Of a stretch of DNA of 64,000 nucleotides, positions 55,254 to 63,247 are shown in pieces (within the stretch, counting starts at the first letter, position 1; every line of letters begins with the position of its first letter). Under the pieces are notes generated by a model. It made no database searches and was not told the origin of the DNA. It was given only the letters and a program-made list of their open reading frames with translations. Position numbers and translations under genes: made by a program. The stretch comes from Paenibacillus sp. V4I7 (lineage in GTDB: Bacteria; Bacillota; Bacilli; Paenibacillales; NBRC-103111). The stretch is taken from NCBI RefSeq assembly GCF_030817275.1, contig NZ_JAUSZD010000002.1, positions 3,968,001-4,032,000 on the forward strand. The letters are read 5' to 3'.

Positions 55254-56214
55254 GTGCTTCAGCATAAATAATCCTTCCTTTCACAATGGATTTGAGTGAA
55301 GACACGAGCTTCGCATTTCTTTCCGATAACTCCATCATGACTTGATGATGATTGCGCGCGGGAATATCCGTCCTTGTCTTGAAATGTATGGATGAAACAA
55401 TGGTCGGATGCAGCTTAATGCAGTAAATGTATTCAAACTCGCCATCTTCTTTATCCTTGGCTTGCCCCAGGTAGATGTTCGTATCCTTGCCCCGGTAGCA
55501 TTCAGCTAGATAGCTAGTAGGGTCGTTCACGTTGAAGCTGTGGTTGTTGCTAACCTGACCGGCACGGCCAAATTGCTGCAAGGTGACACCATCTTCGAGA
55601 AGCTCAAAGAGCGTTGCCGCTGTCACTTCTTGAAGCTCAATTATACCACAATTGGTATCAAATGTCTTATGGAATTTATCCAATACGCGGTCATAATCTA
55701 CACTGGACACACTCAGCGAATCCAAAGCGTCGAACAAAAAACTGCGTATAGCATCGTTCTTCTTCATATCGGATAGCTTAAACCGATTCTTATGAACACC
55801 GATACTATGTTTAATCGGGTAGAGGTGAGGACCTGCTAGCTCCGCGATTCCCGAAATGGCCTGCTGATCATCGATTCGCAGTGGGTTGTAACCCTCCAGA
55901 TACTCAGGCAGTTCACAGTTCTTAGACATCACAATGAACGTGCGGCTGTGGCCTAATTCTCCGATACAAAGTCCTATCAATACGAGTATATTCCCGTAAA
56001 CCAAGGGATCATGACAATCCGCATGCGTGATAATCAGAAGGGCAAAGTCCGTCTCTTCGATATGCTTTTTTAGCATTTTCAATTTATGATTGGACGCCGT
56101 AAGCACACCCTGATTAATCACCGTAACCTCGGATGAAGATGACAACTGCGCTTGATAGAATTCAGCCCACAGCGAACTTGCGGGGGAGCAGCCGATAAAT
56201 ATCTTTGGTTTCAT
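55237..56214 (-). CDS. TIR-like protein lacking the catalytic Glu, with GAF-like C-terminal domain
   Basis: 325 residues. Residues 1-130 follow the prokaryotic TIR-like (CAP12, PF10137-type) fold: KIFIGCSP, TVINQGVLTAS, ETDFALLIITHAD, GNILVLIGLCIGELGHSRTFIV, LEGYNPLRID. Where the upstream protein has DNVILELGLFIG, this one has Leu79 in place of the presumed catalytic Glu and Gly74 in place of Asp, so it is probably a non-enzymatic partner. Residues ~160-315 (DYDRVLDKFHKTFDTNCGI, SYLAECYRGKDTNIYLG, YCIKLHP, ARNHHQVMMELSERNAKLV) resemble a GAF-type sensor domain by pattern only. The ATGA start overlaps the first TIR gene. Confidence 0.75.
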   Translation of the reverse strand: MKPKIFIGCSPASSLWAEFYQAQLSSSSEVTVINQGVLTASNHKLKMLKKHIEETDFALLIITHADCHDPLVYGNILVLIGLCIGELGHSRTFIVMSKNCELPEYLEGYNPLRIDDQQAISGIAELAGPHLYPIKHSIGVHKNRFKLSDMKKNDAIRSFLFDALDSLSVSSVDYDRVLDKFHKTFDTNCGIIELQEVTAATLFELLEDGVTLQQFGRAGQVSNNHSFNVNDPTSYLAECYRGKDTNIYLGQAKDKEDGEFEYIYCIKLHPTIVSSIHFKTRTDIPARNHHQVMMELSERNAKLVSSLKSIVKGRIIYAEAHEESS

Positions 56215-56693
56215 TTCTCTCTCAGCCCTAACTCTTTGAGCATTTGCTTCACAACGAAAGTTGCCGGTCCTAGGCCGGCCATTAGCCCAGAGGAATGATT
56301 CGCATCATAGGTAAGTGGTGTTAGGCCGATTAAATCGGAGGCTATATGTAATTTTTCTTTTTCCGGAATAAGAAAGTAGGTTCGCTCTAGACCTATTTGT
56401 CCAATAAATAAACCCAGTTCCAAAATAACATTGTCACGTACTGTGCTAACCAATGAATCTCTCAAAAGTGTTAAATCGTTAGGTTGGAAGACAAAGATAG
56501 CAAAATCACTAGACTTCGCCTGCTTAATAAGTGGAGCCAAGGTTGTATGTGAAGGAGGGAATAGCAATTGACTCCAAACCGTTACATCAAATGAAAAATG
56601 GAGATTAGACTGCAAAGCCTCTGCGACTTCAACACTTTCAGCAGATGACCCTATGAATAGCTTCGCTTTATGTGCGCTGCTCAACAGAACCAC
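56211..56693 (-). CDS. TIR-like (CAP12-type) predicted NAD-cleaving protein
   Basis: 160 residues, one domain. Motifs of the prokaryotic TIR-like family: KLFIGSSAESVEVAEALQSNL, VTVWSQLLFPPSHTTL, KSSDFAIFVFQPND, RDNVILELGLFIGQIGLERTYFL, and LIGLTPLTYD. Glu92 in the ELGLFIG motif matches the catalytic Glu known from CAP12/TIR-STING NADases. There is no fused sensor, so activation must come from a partner, probably the overlapping TIR-GAF-like protein. The start lies within GTG 56693 to TTG 56684, since GAGGA at 56,700 is close. No cyclase gene (CBASS) or ThsA is near. Anti-phage or abortive-infection function is inferred. Confidence 0.8.
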   Translation of the reverse strand: MVLLSSAHKAKLFIGSSAESVEVAEALQSNLHFSFDVTVWSQLLFPPSHTTLAPLIKQAKSSDFAIFVFQPNDLTLLRDSLVSTVRDNVILELGLFIGQIGLERTYFLIPEKEKLHIASDLIGLTPLTYDANHSSGLMAGLGPATFVVKQMLKELGLREK

Positions 56694-56763
56694 GTCCTCA
56701 TTTAGGTTGATCGTCCCTTATTCGACGCTCCCCTCCTTATTCCTTCCAAATTACGTGAAAATG

Positions 56764-56810
56764 GACAAAAAGAAAGAACTGTATCCCTCCATCTAGGGGA
56801 CCCAGTTCTT
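56764..56810 (-). terminator. Terminator after gpr
   Basis: AAGAACTG/CAGTTCTT with inner TCCC/GGGGA is followed on the minus strand by TCTTTTT. It isolates gpr from the TIR operon. Confidence 0.8.
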
Positions 56811-56818
56811 AAAATCAT

Positions 56819-57817
56819 TTAGTGTGTATAGGCCGCTACATTATCAACACTCACGGCATCGTGTAAGGCAGCATTTAAGCCGCTAGCAATAATATTGGCG
56901 ATGTCTTCAATAAACTGGTCGATCTCCTTCGGTGTAACAAGCAAATCGTGTCCTACGGGGTTCAGGACCTCTTTGACAAGCATTAGGCGCTCTTCCTCCT
57001 GCATCCCGTCCAGAAGTCCTAGAATCTGTCCTGTATTGCGCGTCTGCTCGCTAAAGTGCCTTTGCATCAGGTCGAAAGCGTTATTGACTATCGTTGAGGC
57101 ATAGACAACAGTCGGGACTCCAATCGCAACCACGGGAATGCCAAGGTTTTCTTTGGTCAACCCTTTGCGTTTATTTCCGATGCCTGAACCGGGATGAATG
57201 CCTGTATCCGCGATTTGAATGGTCGTATTGACCCGGTCTAGGGACCTGGAAGCCAGCGCATCAATAGCAATAATGAAATCAGGTTTGGACATATCGACAA
57301 TCCCCTGAACGATGTCACTGCTCTCAATCCCCGTTGTCCCGAGCACCCCTGGCGCTACCGCGCTAACCGCCCGATACCCTGGACTAACGTCCTCTGGAAC
57401 TAGTTCAAAGTAATGACGTGTGACCATCACGTTATTCACAACTAGAGGGCCGAGAGCATCGGGTGTCACATTAGAGTTGCCTAGACCGATAATCAGCGCT
57501 TTTGCGTTCTTGGGGATGCCGATTTCTCGCAAAAACTGTTCAAACTCTTGAGCTAATTTCGTGGCGACCCGGTCCTGTAATTGGCTGTCTTTCTCCCGAA
57601 GAGCTGGCACTTCTATCGTTATATAATGACCGAGAAGCTTACCAAGCGCTTTGGAGCCTTCTTCGTTCAGAACATTGATCTTGGTAACCCGTATCCCGTT
57701 TTCACGTGTCGACTCCTGTTCAATGCCAGGTATCGGTTGCCCCTGATTGGCTGCATGAGCCATATCCCTTGCATCTAGCGCAAGATCCGTATGTGTTGTA
57801 AAAGAGCCTAAGTCCAT
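56819..57817 (-). CDS. gpr: Spore germination protease GPR
   Basis: 332 residues. The propeptide-like start DLGSFTTHTDLALDARDMA and the conserved GLGNSNVTPDALGPLVV, SAVAPGVLGTTGIESSDIV, IAIDALASRSLDRVNTTIQIADTGI and HPGSGIGNKRKGL identify the A25 peptidase that degrades small acid-soluble spore proteins at germination. Made in the forespore under SigF/SigG in B. subtilis. Confidence 0.98.
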   Translation of the reverse strand: MDLGSFTTHTDLALDARDMAHAANQGQPIPGIEQESTRENGIRVTKINVLNEEGSKALGKLLGHYITIEVPALREKDSQLQDRVATKLAQEFEQFLREIGIPKNAKALIIGLGNSNVTPDALGPLVVNNVMVTRHYFELVPEDVSPGYRAVSAVAPGVLGTTGIESSDIVQGIVDMSKPDFIIAIDALASRSLDRVNTTIQIADTGIHPGSGIGNKRKGLTKENLGIPVVAIGVPTVVYASTIVNNAFDLMQRHFSEQTRNTGQILGLLDGMQEEERLMLVKEVLNPVGHDLLVTPKEIDQFIEDIANIIASGLNAALHDAVSVDNVAAYTH

Positions 57818-57916
57818 TGAAGTTCCCCTTTCTCAGGTGCATTGCATCCCTTATTGTGCTACGATTTACAACCGCTTATGCAAAAAAGGAGACCACTGAA
57901 AACCTATTGACAGCTC

Positions 57917-57945
57917 TTGCATTTTCAATTAGTGCATGGTAGAAT
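57917..57945 (+). promoter_or_regulatory. Promoter of rpsT
   Basis: TTGCAT, 17 bases, TAGAAT, about 68 bases before the rpsT ATG. A second -35-like TTGACA lies just upstream. Confidence 0.6.
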
Positions 57946-58012
57946 ACTTAAAGTTGTCAGCAAACATACAAATGTAACGTTGAACGTGTTTTGTAAGTAG
58001 GAGGTGAATTTC

Positions 58013-58264
58013 ATGCCAAACATTAAATCCGCTATTAAACGAGTAAAAGTTAGCGAAAAGCGCCGTCTTCGTAACGCTTCCCAAAAGTCCGCTCTGCGTA
58101 CTGCTGTGAAAGCTTTCGAAACAGCTGTAAGCCCAGAAGCTCTTATTATCGCTTCTAAGAAATTAGACAAAGCAGCTTCTAAAGGTTTAATCCATAAAAA
58201 TGCCGCTAACCGCAAGAAGTCCCGTCTGGCTAAAAGGCTGAACGCTCTTACGGCCCAAGCGTAA
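58013..58264 (+). CDS. rpsT: 30S ribosomal protein S20
   Basis: 83 residues from the ATG at 58013 (AGGAGGTG upstream); Lys/Arg/Ala-rich helices ([49 protein letters not shown]). Binds 16S rRNA. Transcribed divergently from gpr and convergently with holA, as in Bacilli. Confidence 0.98.
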   Translation: MPNIKSAIKRVKVSEKRRLRNASQKSALRTAVKAFETAVSPEALIIASKKLDKAASKGLIHKNAANRKKSRLAKRLNALTAQA

Positions 58265-58281
58265 TAAAACAGACATAAAGC

Positions 58282-58318
58282 AAAAGTCCAGTTCTCTTCA
58301 CAGAGAGCTGGACTTTTT
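58282..58318 (+). terminator. Terminator between rpsT and holA
   Basis: AAAAGTCCAG.TCTC pairs with GAGAGCTGGACTTTTT. A and T runs on both sides suit the two convergent genes. Confidence 0.88.
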
Positions 58319-58339
58319 ACTATTCGAAAGGCCTTCCTC

Positions 58340-59359
58340 CTAGGCAGCAAGCCTAAGAAGAAACAACTCCAAACCCAATACTTTATCGATTTTCCCTGTT
58401 TTCATTTGGAAATCGAGATCCGCAAGCTGCGACATGATCCTGCTTAGCTTCTCAATATCGTATTTGCGCGCTTGTCCTTCAGCCACCTTCACGGCGAAAG
58501 GATGCAAACCGATCTGTGAAGCCATTTGCTGTTGGGAATAGCCCTGTTTACTTAGCTCTTTCACCTGCAGCATGATACGGAACTGTCTTGCAATGAGCGC
58601 CGCGATTTTGATCGGCTCCTCACGCTGCTTCAGCAGCTCCTCGAGAATAACGAAGGCGCGTTCCAGCCTTACATTTACAATGTCCTCTATAAGAATGAAG
58701 ACGTTCTGTTCTGTACTGCGGGCCACCAATTGATCGATAACATCAACCGATGCTTCCGCACCGACTCCAACATATAAAGAAATCTTCTCAATTTCTGCGG
58801 ATAAGGATTGCAAATTCCCGCCGGTGTATAAGATCAGTTGGTCGGCAGCTTCCCCCGTGAACGTAAAACCCAGCTGCTGGGCTTGTTTGGCCACCCATTG
58901 CTGCAATTCATCTGGACTCAGGGATAGGAAGGGAACTGCCGCTTCAAGGTCCTTGAGGGCTTTCACAATCTTCTTACGCTCGTCCAATTTATCTGCATCT
59001 ACCGTAAACACCACGACCGTATGTTCCGCTGGAGATTTCAAATAATCCGTCAAACGATCCAAGTGATGTTCAATCTTTGAACTTTCCTTCGCCCCAGTGA
59101 AAAATAGCGCATTCTTCGCGATGACCAGCTTCTTCGGAACCATAAAGGGAAGGGTCTCCGCATCCTCCAGCACCGCCGAGAGACTAATCTCACTTAAATC
59201 AAATTTACTGACTGCAAACTCTTTGTGCTCGGGCTCAATGAGTAAATCCGTTAATACCTGAATAAACTCCCTCATCTTATATTTCTCAGGACCGTAGCAC
59301 AAATAAACCGGTGCAGGGCGCCCTGCTTGTATATCTTTCAATGCTCTCTTTGCGTCCAT
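58340..59359 (-). CDS. holA: DNA polymerase III delta subunit
   Basis: 339 residues. Clamp-loader subunit: start MDAKRALKDIQAGRPAPVYLCYGPEKYKMREFI, AENLPF-like AETLPFMVPKKLVI, LVARSTEQNVFILIEDI and C-terminal helices. Opens the sliding clamp. Position next to rpsT is conserved (B. subtilis YqeN). Confidence 0.95.
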   Translation of the reverse strand: MDAKRALKDIQAGRPAPVYLCYGPEKYKMREFIQVLTDLLIEPEHKEFAVSKFDLSEISLSAVLEDAETLPFMVPKKLVIAKNALFFTGAKESSKIEHHLDRLTDYLKSPAEHTVVVFTVDADKLDERKKIVKALKDLEAAVPFLSLSPDELQQWVAKQAQQLGFTFTGEAADQLILYTGGNLQSLSAEIEKISLYVGVGAEASVDVIDQLVARSTEQNVFILIEDIVNVRLERAFVILEELLKQREEPIKIAALIARQFRIMLQVKELSKQGYSQQQMASQIGLHPFAVKVAEGQARKYDIEKLSRIMSQLADLDFQMKTGKIDKVLGLELFLLRLAA

Positions 59360-59395
59360 AGCTAATGTTCACTCCTTGCTTACATTTTACCAACA

Positions 59396-59443
59396 ACAAA
59401 GGGATTACGTCAAAGCCCGAAGACCTTGAAGTAATCCCTTTGT
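59396..59443. terminator. Terminator-like inverted repeat after anti-sigma gene
   Basis: ACAAAGGGATTAC and GTAATCCCTTTGT form a 13-bp stem with a 22-base loop. The following minus-strand sequence is TGTTGGT, so the T-run is poor, but the stem is strong. It lies between the anti-sigma gene and holA. Confidence 0.6.
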
Positions 59444-59573
59444 TTGTCTATTTAAACACCGGTTCAAGGCTCTAGAAACCTTATACCGTGTGGACAAACC
59501 ACCAAAGCATTGCCGCTTCCTTATCCTACAGCATACGCCAGAACCGTCACATTGGTGCATTCGTATCACAAAT

Positions 59574-60785
59574 TTACTTAGCTACTTCCTCTTTCTCATT
59601 TAAATCAATGAGAAACGTGTGAAGCGAGCCTTCGCTTTGAACTTGATAAAATAATTTGTCGTCCTTAGACCATTCTACTAGCGTGATAAGATCACCAGAC
59701 TTCCAAACTTGCTTGGACGCAAAAACAACTTCTTTGGTAGAGCTGTTTCGGATCACGACATGCTGCTCTTCAACTACAGCTTCAAGAACGCCCGTTGTTG
59801 ATTTCAACGGATTCGCACTAGGTGCTGTCAAAGAATATATGCCTCCGACATCACTCGTTTCTCCACCCTGCTTAGCAGCTGGCGTAGGTGTTGGTTCCGT
59901 AGTTTTCAATACCTTCTGATCTTCAGGCAGCTTATTTGAAGTTTCACTGCCTGCTGGCGGATTCGTCGATTCAGGGTCCGATTCCTTCTTCTCATTCGTC
60001 CCAGCGGAACCTTGGACTTTCAGACGTTCAGGCTCTGAAGTAGAAGGTGCCTGGCGCAAACCATCCGTACCTTTCGTGGTCCCAGATGAACTCAGTGTTT
60101 GTGGCTTCTCCAGCTTCGCATCTGTTGTAGCTTGCGGCCCCAATAGCCCATTTCCCGTTGTTGATTCCGGCACTACTTTCTCTTGCCCGAATGACTCAGC
60201 GGCCGGAGCATTAGGTGCCACCTGCTTCGCGTCTGCACCGTCTGCAGCTTTCTTCTTGACAGCATCTTGTGCGGCGGTTGAATCGGAGGCGGCTGTGCTT
60301 TGCATTTGTCCGGCACTCCGCTTCTCAGATACAGCCTTTGGCTGCAGCAAACCATCTGCTTGATCCAGTATTGGATACTTCAAGTTGAATGCGAAGAAAC
60401 CAAGGATGAGACCTGCGGCAACGACACCACCTGCGAATTTCCAGGAGAACTGTGATCCTAAACGGCGTGTCCAAGGGAGTTTGGGAGGCTGCACAGAAGC
60501 TGTCTGGCTAGCATTGGTGCCGAAAGCAGCCACCTTGTCGGTAATGGACGCCGCGGCATGTCTATCTATATCAGCTAGCTGCGGCATGATAGCATCGACT
60601 AAACTGTATGGAGGAATGACCTTTGGTAACTGGGTCAGTTCATCGGACAATCTTTGTAAACGTTCAAACATCTGTGCACAGTCCAAACAATGCATCAGGT
60701 GAGCATGAAGCTCATCTTCCTCTTTTGCATCTAAATCCCCATCCAGCTGTCTTTGCATAAATTCCATCACCTCTTGACAATTCAT
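59574..60785 (-). CDS. Membrane anti-sigma factor with zinc-finger domain
   Basis: 403 residues. The N-terminal ZAS/zf-HC2 domain (MNCQEVMEFMQRQLDGDLDAKEEDELHAHLMHCLDC) carries the HxxxCxxC motif that holds the sigma factor. One membrane helix follows (~residue 120-135, FAGGVVAAGLILGFFAF), then a long low-complexity Ser/Thr/Gly/Pro/Lys-rich extracellular linker (~150-310) and a small C-terminal beta domain (GVLEAVVEEQHVVIRNSS..., LVEWSKDDKLFYQVQSEG). ATGA overlaps the sigma gene stop. The long outer part may sense envelope stress; a signal is not known. Confidence 0.88.
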   Translation of the reverse strand: MNCQEVMEFMQRQLDGDLDAKEEDELHAHLMHCLDCAQMFERLQRLSDELTQLPKVIPPYSLVDAIMPQLADIDRHAAASITDKVAAFGTNASQTASVQPPKLPWTRRLGSQFSWKFAGGVVAAGLILGFFAFNLKYPILDQADGLLQPKAVSEKRSAGQMQSTAASDSTAAQDAVKKKAADGADAKQVAPNAPAAESFGQEKVVPESTTGNGLLGPQATTDAKLEKPQTLSSSGTTKGTDGLRQAPSTSEPERLKVQGSAGTNEKKESDPESTNPPAGSETSNKLPEDQKVLKTTEPTPTPAAKQGGETSDVGGIYSLTAPSANPLKSTTGVLEAVVEEQHVVIRNSSTKEVVFASKQVWKSGDLITLVEWSKDDKLFYQVQSEGSLHTFLIDLNEKEEVAK

Positions 60786-61330
60786 CCCCGAACACCTCCT
60801 TTCTGATATTCTTGGAGCAGCGACTGTAATTGCTGTCTAGCTCGAAATAAGTAAGACTTTACCGTGTTTAACGGTAGGTTGAGAGATTCTGCAATTTCAT
60901 GATACGAAAAGTCCTGCAAATAACGGAGAACAACAACAGATCGATGGTGTTCGGGAAGCTTTTCGATTGCTTCTCTAATATCTTTGGCTAAATAGCCAAT
61001 TAACATTTCCTGTTCAACATTATGCTCTGCTGTAAAGGTCATATCGTGCTCATCAATCGAAACCGTTGGTTTCGCTTTGCGAAATTTATCGATGCAGATG
61101 TTCGTTACAATCCGCTGTACCCACGTCTTGAAGAGCGCTTTTTCTTCATAGGAATTAATTTTTGTATAAATCCGAAGGAGTGCCTCCTGTGAAGCATCGA
61201 GGGCATCCTGTTCATTATTCAAAATATAATAAGCGGTTCGATAAACGTGAGACTCAATTTCTCGCAATAGGGTAATGAGAGCATCACGATCACCGGCTTG
61301 TGCAGATCTTACCAGTTCGGGTGCTACCAC
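60782..61330 (-). CDS. ECF-type RNA polymerase sigma factor
   Basis: 182 residues from the GTG at 61330, six bases after GGGAGGG (the frame extends seven codons earlier to a TTG). Region 2 (RTAYYILNNEQDALDASQEALLRIYTKI, KTWVQRIVTNICIDKFRK) and region 4 (LPEHHRSVVVLRYLQDFSYHEIAESLNLPLNTVKSYLFRA) are complete. It is released from the membrane anti-sigma factor encoded by the next gene. An ECF-type promoter lies upstream of this gene, so it is likely to activate itself. The regulon is unknown. Confidence 0.93.
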   Translation of the reverse strand: MVAPELVRSAQAGDRDALITLLREIESHVYRTAYYILNNEQDALDASQEALLRIYTKINSYEEKALFKTWVQRIVTNICIDKFRKAKPTVSIDEHDMTFTAEHNVEQEMLIGYLAKDIREAIEKLPEHHRSVVVLRYLQDFSYHEIAESLNLPLNTVKSYLFRARQQLQSLLQEYQKGGVRG

Positions 61331-61466
61331 TGGGATCCCTCCCTCTTGCAATCTTACAGACGCAGCAGCGTCTCATAAGGTTGCACCTCTTTTAGAATAA
61401 AAAAATGAAGGCAGTCTTGCAACTACCAGAATATCAAACTTCCTGAAATAAATATACTTGTTATTT

Positions 61467-61492
61467 GACGTATACCAGACCGATTAGTTTCA
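61467..61492 (-). promoter_or_regulatory. ECF sigma autoregulatory promoter
   Basis: TGAAAC (61492-61487), 16 bases, CGTC (61470-61467) on the minus strand, about 140 bases before the sigma start. This matches SigW-like ECF promoters (TGAAAC-N16-CGTA/C). The rest of the 348-base gap to the gerA gene shows no other clear site apart from its ribosome site. Confidence 0.6.
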
Positions 61493-61678
61493 ACTCCGCC
61501 TCACAAACCGCTCTCCCCTCTCTCTCATCATTCAAATTACTCTCCATTGTAAGCTTTTTTATAAGAAGGGATAGTACTATGTTTGGATAGTACCGCCTAA
61601 GAAATTACCATAACCGATTAATTCTAACCGAAGTGGTAAATATTACAGATGAGCTATTCGAAAGTGGAGGAATGCATC

Positions 61679-63247
61679 ATGTTCAAACAATTATTTGGCA
61701 GAAGGAACCTAACCCCTCAGGTTCACAACCAGACAAACACTTCAACTTCAACTTCAGATTCCAGTAAACCGTTATCATCGTCATTGCAAGAAAATTTGGC
61801 TACCATTCAGACGATCCTACACCATCCAAGCGATCTACTCATTAGACAGTTTACAATCAGTAAAGAGCAATATCCGTGTGCTTTAGTCAGCATTGATGGT
61901 TTGGTCGACATAGCTATGATTAATGAGCAATTACTAAGCCCGATGCTCCATTCCTTCGATCGTCCTGTTTCCTCATCTTCGGATTTATTAAACATTTTGA
62001 AGCAGCAAATTCTAACGGCTTATGAATTGAATACGGTCGAACTTTTGGATGACGCTTTAATGGCCATTCTATCAGGCGATACGCTCCTTCTAATAAACAA
62101 TCTCGCACAATGTATCATCATTTCCAGCTGCGGTTGGAAAACCCGTTCGATTGAAGAACCACAAACAGAATCGATCATTCGGGGACCAAGAGCAGGTTTT
62201 ACAGAAGACATACGTACGAACACCGCTTTGCTTAGAAGAAGAATTAAAGAAACCAACCTTGTTTTTGACACCTATCAAATCGGGCAAAGAAGTAGACGTG
62301 AAGTGGTCGTCACTTATATCGCTGACATTGTGCATCCGGATCTTGTTAAAGAAGTTACTCGCAGAATCAAGAGCATAGACATAGATGATATCGAAGGTTC
62401 CGGTTACTTGGAGCAATGGATAACAGATAGCTTCCTTAGTCCATTTCCACTCATTATGAATACAGAACGACCTGATCGCGTATCTGGAGCACTTCTCCAA
62501 GGTCGAGTTGCCATTCTGGTAGATGGAGACCCCTTCGTCCTCATATTGCCAATTACATTCGCTTCGAGCTTGCAATCACCCGAAGATTACTATCAGCATT
62601 GGCTCATCTCGACGTTGACTCGGGTACTCCGATTAATATCAGCTTTCATTGCTACCTTTTTGCCAGCTATTTATATTGCTTTGCTCGAATTCCATCATGG
62701 GATGATTCCTTCTAAGTTGGCTTTCTCCATCGCTGGAGCTCGGGAAGGCGTGCCTTTCCCCGCGGTCGTCGAAGCCTTCGCCATGGAATTTACGCTTGAG
62801 CTTCTCAGGGAAGCAGGACTCCGATTACCCAAACCAATCGGCCAAACCATTGGAATCGTCGGTGGTTTGGTTATTGGAGAATCTGCTGTTGCTGCCGGTA
62901 TAGTAAATCCCGTTATGGTCATCGTTGTAGCCGTCACAGCCATCTCTTCCTTCTCATTGCCTTCTTATTCGTTTGCTATCTCACTGCGCGTCATGCGATT
63001 CAGCATAATGTTGGCCGCTGCTTTTCTAGGCTTATATGGCATCATCTTAGGCTACATCATGATCAATATCCACCTAGTGAACCTAAAGAGCTTTGGCATT
63101 CCATACTCCACCCCTTTTGCACCACTTTTAATACGGGACTGGAAAGATCTCATTTTAAGATCCCCCCTGCTATTCGTGACAAAGCGGCCAAACATAATGC
63201 AAACTAAAAATGATCAGAGAATGAAAGGAAGGAGAAACAGAAGATGA
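61679..63247 (+). CDS. Spore germination receptor subunit A (GerA family)
   Basis: 522 residues from the ATG at 61679 (GTGGAGG upstream; the frame extends ten codons earlier). A soluble N-terminal half (~1-290, SSLQENLATIQTILHHPSDLLIRQF, DILHPDLVKEV-like IADIVHPDLVKEVTRRI) is followed by the hydrophobic half with RLISAFIATFLPAIYIALLEFHHGMIP, EAFAMEFTLELLREAGLRLPKPIGQTIGIVGGLVIGE. Part of the inner-membrane nutrient receptor in spores. Its stop overlaps the next gene (ATGA). Confidence 0.95.
   Translation: MFKQLFGRRNLTPQVHNQTNTSTSTSDSSKPLSSSLQENLATIQTILHHPSDLLIRQFTISKEQYPCALVSIDGLVDIAMINEQLLSPMLHSFDRPVSSSSDLLNILKQQILTAYELNTVELLDDALMAILSGDTLLLINNLAQCIIISSCGWKTRSIEEPQTESIIRGPRAGFTEDIRTNTALLRRRIKETNLVFDTYQIGQRSRREVVVTYIADIVHPDLVKEVTRRIKSIDIDDIEGSGYLEQWITDSFLSPFPLIMNTERPDRVSGALLQGRVAILVDGDPFVLILPITFASSLQSPEDYYQHWLISTLTRVLRLISAFIATFLPAIYIALLEFHHGMIPSKLAFSIAGAREGVPFPAVVEAFAMEFTLELLREAGLRLPKPIGQTIGIVGGLVIGESAVAAGIVNPVMVIVVAVTAISSFSLPSYSFAISLRVMRFSIMLAAAFLGLYGIILGYIMINIHLVNLKSFGIPYSTPFAPLLIRDWKDLILRSPLLFVTKRPNIMQTKNDQRMKGRRNRR

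Noticed and set aside
56211-56693. Thoeris or CBASS system
   Set aside because: No ThsA-like, CD-NTase or STING gene is adjacent; both flanks are core sporulation genes.
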